32,849 bases of DNA from Brachionus plicatilis (lineage: Eukaryota > Rotifera > Eurotatoria > Ploima > Brachionidae), in contig QEOQ01000433.1 of the NCBI GenBank assembly GCA_010279815.1, forward strand, positions 152,307 through 185,155. The letters run 5' to 3'. The position numbers and the translations under genes are program-made. Positions 29,029-32,849 of this stretch are shown here, one piece after another (the stretch's first letter is position 1; each line of letters starts with the position of its first letter). The notes under the pieces were generated by a model. It was not told the DNA's origin and ran no database searches. It worked only from the letters and a program-made list of their open reading frames with translations.

Positions 29029-29955
29029 TATCTCTTAAGAAAATTTGACATAAAAATGTTTGCTGATGACACTACGATTAGTCACTCTGAAAAGGACTTA
29101 GAAAGTGTTTTAAAAAATTTTTCGTGTACCATCCACAATCTTAGTGATTGGTGTTATTTTAATAAGGTTGATATAAATTGGTCAAAAACCTATTGTATGA
29201 TCTTTTCAAAAAGAAAAACTATTATTCCCAAAATGATTAATCTTTGTGGAAATGAAATAAAAGTTGTCGAAGAAATAACTCTTTTAGGTTACAAAATTGA
29301 TCAAAATCTTAATTTTTCTAATTTTGCATGTAGTATCTCATTAGTTGTGAATAAAAAATTATTCAGCATTAAGAGACTGTTTTATCTATCAACATCTGTA
29401 TAAATACAGTTTTTTAAGACGTTTATATTACCTTATTTTGACTATTGTTCGACTCTCTTGTGCTATTTCTCAAAAGAGGCAATAATTAAATTGGCTAAGA
29501 GTTATTATTTGACAATATTTAAATTGTTTAAGTTCAAATTTGAATCAAATAACTTTAACGATATTAATAACTTCTTAGAAAAGTATGGCCTATATGCATT
29601 CCAACATAGAATACTAGATAGAATGTTATCTTTTGCTTATAAAACACTATACTTTCATAACTCTCCTGAAAATCTAAGGAAGAATTTAAAGAAAAATGAC
29701 TCAAGAAATTTAAAATATAATTTAAGGAACAGTGAGAATCTGATTGAACCAACATCTAAATCAGTAAAAGGTGAAAAAACTTTTGGATTTTTCTATTCAC
29801 GACTTATAAATTGCTTTGTGATCAAGAGATCAATGTTGAAATTTACAACATTTAGGCATTCAATTTTTAATAACATAAATCTAATTTTCTCAGATTTTGT
29901 AAAAAAATTCAAAAAATTTAATTTAAATATATCAATGTTTTATTTTGTTAAATAA
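29029..29955 (+). pseudogene. Non-LTR retrotransposon reverse transcriptase fragment (copy 2)
   Basis: One frame runs from the edge of the palindrome to TAA 29953-29955, interrupted only by a stop at 29401-29403. It starts LRKFDIKMFADDTTISHS, with FADD being the catalytic palm motif C of reverse transcriptase. It then has LSDWCYFNKVDINWSKT (family core block after FADD), ITLLGYKID and FFKTFILPYFDYCS, and the conserved C-terminal region shared with 18230-18703. Fingers, the first palm aspartate and the endonuclease are missing, so it is inactive. The 5' truncation falls exactly at the palindrome boundary. Jockey/CR1-type LINE is likely but not certain. Confidence 0.8.
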
Positions 29956-30002
29956 TTATATAAACAATTAATATTTTTAATTTTTAAAACTTTTTTTTTA
30001 TT

Positions 30003-30095
30003 AAAATAAATGGAGTGTTAATCGGTCTTTATGACATGGGCACTAGACTGTTGATTAACCTTGAAATTGAATTGAAATTGAGAAGAAATCGAATT
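30003..30095 (+). repeat. LINE 3' UTR and (AATTG)-type tail (copy 2)
   Basis: ATGGGCACTAGACTGTTGAT followed by TAACC matches the end of copy 1. The tail differs: TTGAAATTGAATTGAAATTG here, poly(A) in copy 1. Confidence 0.7.
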
Positions 30096-30244
30096 GTGTT
30101 GAATGTTTTTTTCATTGTGATATTCAGAAATTGATTGTGCTAAAATAATATTCCCTTAATATTATTTCAATTAAACAATTAAGAAAATTTCAATTTATGT
30201 ATAAAAAATAAAATTAAAAAATTATTTTCTTAAATTTTCTTTTA

Positions 30245-30415
30245 ATAAAAATTGGACCGGTTTTAAATTAGAACCGATTTAAGCGGTTTCGAACCGGTTT
30301 CCCACAACCAGTCAAAAAGAAGTCGGCTAAATTAAACAGGCCGACAACAGCGAGTAACCACCCGTCAATTGGACCGGTTTGCTCGGCCCGCATTCAACAC
30401 TACTTGCTAAAAATT
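30245..30415 (-). repeat. AACCGGTT-rich block, possible right end of a hAT-like element
   Basis: On the minus strand it runs from AGTGTTGAATGCGGGCCGAG through GGAAACCGGTTCGAAACCG to AAACCGGTCC. AGTGTTGxA at an outer end resembles the CAGTGTTG-style ends of hAT elements. It would bracket a ~2.9 kb composite with 27426-27565, into which the palindrome and LINE fell. Confidence 0.4.
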
Positions 30416-30566
30416 TCAACTAAAAATTGAAAAAAAATTTATTCAAAATTCTCATAAACAAAGCTAAAAAAAAACAAAAAAATAAACAAAAATTTTTACA
30501 AAAATTAATCATTTAAAAGTGTATAAAAAAAAATAATCTAAAAATACGTCTAAAATTTTTAACAAG
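30416..30566. terminator. MCM7 3' flank
   Basis: AATAAA on the minus strand at 30438-30443 is a candidate poly(A) signal. Otherwise A-rich. Confidence 0.4.
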
Positions 30567-32735
30567 CTAAATAAAGCTTATTTTAGTTCTTGCATTATTA
30601 ACCAGCCATACATTCAAATCTTCATATTGCTTCATACATTGCTCGAATAGATCTGGCGTAAAGCCCTTTCTGACCGCCTTTTGCAACGCTTCAGTGTAAT
30701 ACACCACCTTGGGCCCATTCACAGGTATCATTTCCCTGACTATCGCAAATATTTGATCAATGCCACATTTAGGCCTTTGAATGACATTCTCATGCCTAGA
30801 CTTGAGCGACTCCTTGGACATTTCCATGAGCCTAATCGCCTCATTTACATCATCCCTTTCCACCACACTGCTCAATCTCAATCTTGCCAAAGCAGTGGAC
30901 AGTCTGAGCACGCCAAGCAGAATCCTAGCCGACGTAAAAGTCGAATCACTGCTCACCCTCGCCTCTTTCCTCATCTCCACATACACACTCACAATATGAT
31001 CAGTCAAATCCTGTGGCACCAGCGGCTGTTTAGTCTTGCACAACGCAATATACCGTCTCATCAGTCTCATGTCCAGCGGAGTGAAGCTAGTCGGCGGCTG
31101 TATGTTATGCTGATGAACATAGGTGATGTGCTGAGCCAGTCTCAGATCAGAGTCTCTATCGGGCCGGTCCTGGATCAACCACAAGAGATCAAAGCGGGAC
31201 AAGAGAGCGGCGGGCAGCTGAACATTTTGCTCTATTGTTTTTTTAGGATTGTACTTTCCATATGCGGGGTTGGCCGCTGCTAGAATTGACACCCTGGCAT
31301 TCAATGACGTCATAATTCCCGCCTTGGCTATTGAAATAGTCTGCTGCTCCATCACTTCATGAATAGCAGTGCGGTCTTGTTCCAGCATCTTGTCAAATTC
31401 ATCAATGCAGCAAATGCCTTGATCGGCGAGGACCAGTGAGCCGCCCTCGAGCATCATTTCGCCGCTCACCGAGTCCTTGACCACTGAGGCGGTCAGACCT
31501 ACTCCTGACGAGCCGCGGCCTGTTGTGTACTGACTCCTCACTGCCAATCTGTCAATGAAGCCCAACAGTTGTGATTTGGCCACGCCGGGATCTCCCATCA
31601 GCAAGATGTTCAAATTGCCTCTGATTTTCATGCCGTGTGAATTTTTGTCCACACCGCCCACCAACAACAAGAGCAAAGCTTTTTTTATGTCTTCATGTCC
31701 ATAGATCTCTGGCGCTATGCTAGATGTAAGCTTGGAATAAAAATCATCTTGGCATATACTGGCCGCTTCTTCTTCACTTAATTGATCGCACAACATTTCT
31801 TCATCTTCGGTCTTGTTCAATCGGACAATGTTGTGCGCCTCGATATAAGTGTCGGCCAGTAAACCCTGGCTCATTTGGCTAAAGCCTGTCTTTAGAACGG
31901 GCATAAAAATTCCCGTCACTGATACATGATCGCCTGGTCGGCACAAACGAGTTGTTTCTCCCTTGGCATGGATTGTCATTGCTCTTGGTATATTGCCCAC
32001 TGGCACTTGTTCCGAATGCTCTTGAATCTTGATCTCTTGAAATTTGACAAATTTGGAACCTCTTGTTTGCAGACACAAGCGGCCGCCGCTCTTGTTAACT
32101 TGACAGTCCTGGGATTGACACATTTCGATGGGCATGAATGTGGCCGAGTTTATTGGCTGGTATGTTTCGGCACCGCATCTGTCACATGTGTATGTGGCCA
32201 CTTGGAGCAGTGGTTTGATGTCGCCAGCGCGTATCACCACTCCTTTCACACAGACTAGACTGCCGATTGAGCGGGCTTTTATTTGGCGCACTGAGACTGA
32301 TTTGGTGCTCGGGGCCGCCTTGAAGTGGAGCTCGAAGCGGCGGAGAAGTTCGCTGGGAAATGTGTTGCGTGGAGGGCGCGGGGTGTCCGCAGAGTAGAGT
32401 CGTTGTTCGGCGAGGAGTCGGTGCTCGATGTAGACATCGAGAGTGTCGCGGTGAACACACTCTTTGTCTTTGTACTCGGGCAGGAGTTGTTGAACGGCCG
32501 TGTGGAATAGGTCTATGTAGCGTTTGGCGTTGGTGAGGCAAGCGTCGGCCAGGTCTTGGTCGGTCTGGGCTAGATCGGACAAGTCGATGGTCATTGATGT
32601 TTGGTCCCGGTTGGCCAGTTGTCTCAGTTGTTTGGAGTATTTGAACTCTTTGCCGTCGGCGCAGTCTGTGTAGAAATCGGTGAGAAAGCGTTTGATGTCG
32701 CTTAGGTCTTTTTCATAGTCTCGTACTAGGGGCAT
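30567..32735 (-). CDS. MCM7: DNA replication licensing factor MCM7
   Basis: 722 aa (human 719) in one exon, complete from [18 protein letters not shown] to the stop. It is one subunit of the hexameric MCM2-7 helicase loaded at origins. N-terminal oligonucleotide-binding region ~145-300, with zinc-binding C184, C187, C206 and C211. AAA+ core ~335-530: Walker A GDPGVAKS (381-388), Walker B IDEFDK (444-449), sensor AAANP (486-490) and arginine finger SRFD (R514). A winged-helix tail ends the protein. All catalytic residues expected in MCM7 are present, so it should be functional. GC content is clearly above the surrounding DNA. The complete lack of introns, while SNX29 and Argonaute each have five, is notable. 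The start is chosen by alignment with the family N-terminus. Confidence 0.97.
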   Translation of the reverse strand: MPLVRDYEKDLSDIKRFLTDFYTDCADGKEFKYSKQLRQLANRDQTSMTIDLSDLAQTDQDLADACLTNAKRYIDLFHTAVQQLLPEYKDKECVHRDTLDVYIEHRLLAEQRLYSADTPRPPRNTFPSELLRRFELHFKAAPSTKSVSVRQIKARSIGSLVCVKGVVIRAGDIKPLLQVATYTCDRCGAETYQPINSATFMPIEMCQSQDCQVNKSGGRLCLQTRGSKFVKFQEIKIQEHSEQVPVGNIPRAMTIHAKGETTRLCRPGDHVSVTGIFMPVLKTGFSQMSQGLLADTYIEAHNIVRLNKTEDEEMLCDQLSEEEAASICQDDFYSKLTSSIAPEIYGHEDIKKALLLLLVGGVDKNSHGMKIRGNLNILLMGDPGVAKSQLLGFIDRLAVRSQYTTGRGSSGVGLTASVVKDSVSGEMMLEGGSLVLADQGICCIDEFDKMLEQDRTAIHEVMEQQTISIAKAGIMTSLNARVSILAAANPAYGKYNPKKTIEQNVQLPAALLSRFDLLWLIQDRPDRDSDLRLAQHITYVHQHNIQPPTSFTPLDMRLMRRYIALCKTKQPLVPQDLTDHIVSVYVEMRKEARVSSDSTFTSARILLGVLRLSTALARLRLSSVVERDDVNEAIRLMEMSKESLKSRHENVIQRPKCGIDQIFAIVREMIPVNGPKVVYYTEALQKAVRKGFTPDLFEQCMKQYEDLNVWLVNNARTKISFI

Positions 32736-32849
32736 TGTAGATGAACTTGATGAGTGAGAGATTGGGAATTTTTTTTTGTATTTATAAATTGTAGTCGAGT
32801 AACCTTGACTTTATTTAAATTTTGAATTAATCTCCTCCCGCTTTTTTTT
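32736..32849 (-). promoter_or_regulatory. MCM7 upstream region with E2F-like site
   Basis: On the minus strand GCGGGA (32836-32841) within AAAGCGGGAGGAG resembles the E2F core, ~100 nt before the ATG. MCM genes are classic E2F targets in animals. The window ends just beyond it. Confidence 0.45.

Noticed and set aside
30681..32541. Several long frames overlapping MCM7 on both strands
   Set aside because: They are shadows of the high-GC MCM7 coding sequence; only the 722-codon frame has family motifs.
1..32849. CRISPR arrays, bacterial operons, rRNA or tRNA genes
   Set aside because: None seen. Repeats are transposon-type, genes are spliced or single eukaryotic units, and no RNA gene folds were recognised by eye.

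Overview
This window is nuclear DNA from an invertebrate animal. Protein-coding exons are recognisably metazoan (SNX29, Argonaute, MCM7, a SOUL/HEBP-type protein). They sit in extremely AT-rich intergenic DNA full of homopolymer runs, with mostly 50-150 nt introns and many decayed transposons. A monogonont rotifer (Brachionus-like) is my best guess from the base composition, small introns, transposon load and a bacterial-type cyanophycinase-like gene. This is an inference, not proven from the window.

Layout. 1-620: decayed Tc1/mariner fragment and a perfect hairpin. 2418-7568 (+): SNX29, reconstructed as five coding exons plus a 1-nt exon end, 747 codons in one continuous frame. Its start codon is apparently split by an intron. 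7569-10414: AT-rich DNA with two repeats. 10415-11461 (+): an intronless, secreted, cyanophycinase-like S51 peptidase. 11462-16100: a transposon graveyard with an internally deleted Tc1 element and two Mutator-like (MULE) remnants with SWIM zinc fingers, one of them bounded by terminal inverted repeats.

16100-27280 is a large inverted structure. Two SOUL-family genes with identical 194-aa proteins point towards each other (16616-17200 + and 26177-26761 -) inside homologous arms of about 1.2-1.9 kb. The spacer holds LINE remnants, pogo/Tigger-like elements, a pure purine tract, a complete six-exon Argonaute gene (20674-23715 -, 900 aa, catalytic D-E-D-H present), and a 929-bp foldback element whose ends are arrays of GTGACC/GGTCAC and whose interior carries a small C2H2 zinc-finger reading frame.

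27280-30420: AACCGGTT-rich, possibly hAT-like flanking sequence, a palindrome with 179-bp arms that differ at two positions, and a LINE reverse-transcriptase fragment. 30567-32735 (-): an intronless, full-length MCM7 helicase gene with an E2F-like site upstream.

The host genes do not form a pathway. SNX29 is in endosomal trafficking, MCM7 in replication licensing, Argonaute in small-RNA silencing, and the SOUL and cyanophycinase-like proteins look secreted. A speculative link is that a slicer-competent Argonaute lies among several long inverted repeats that could make double-stranded RNA if transcribed.
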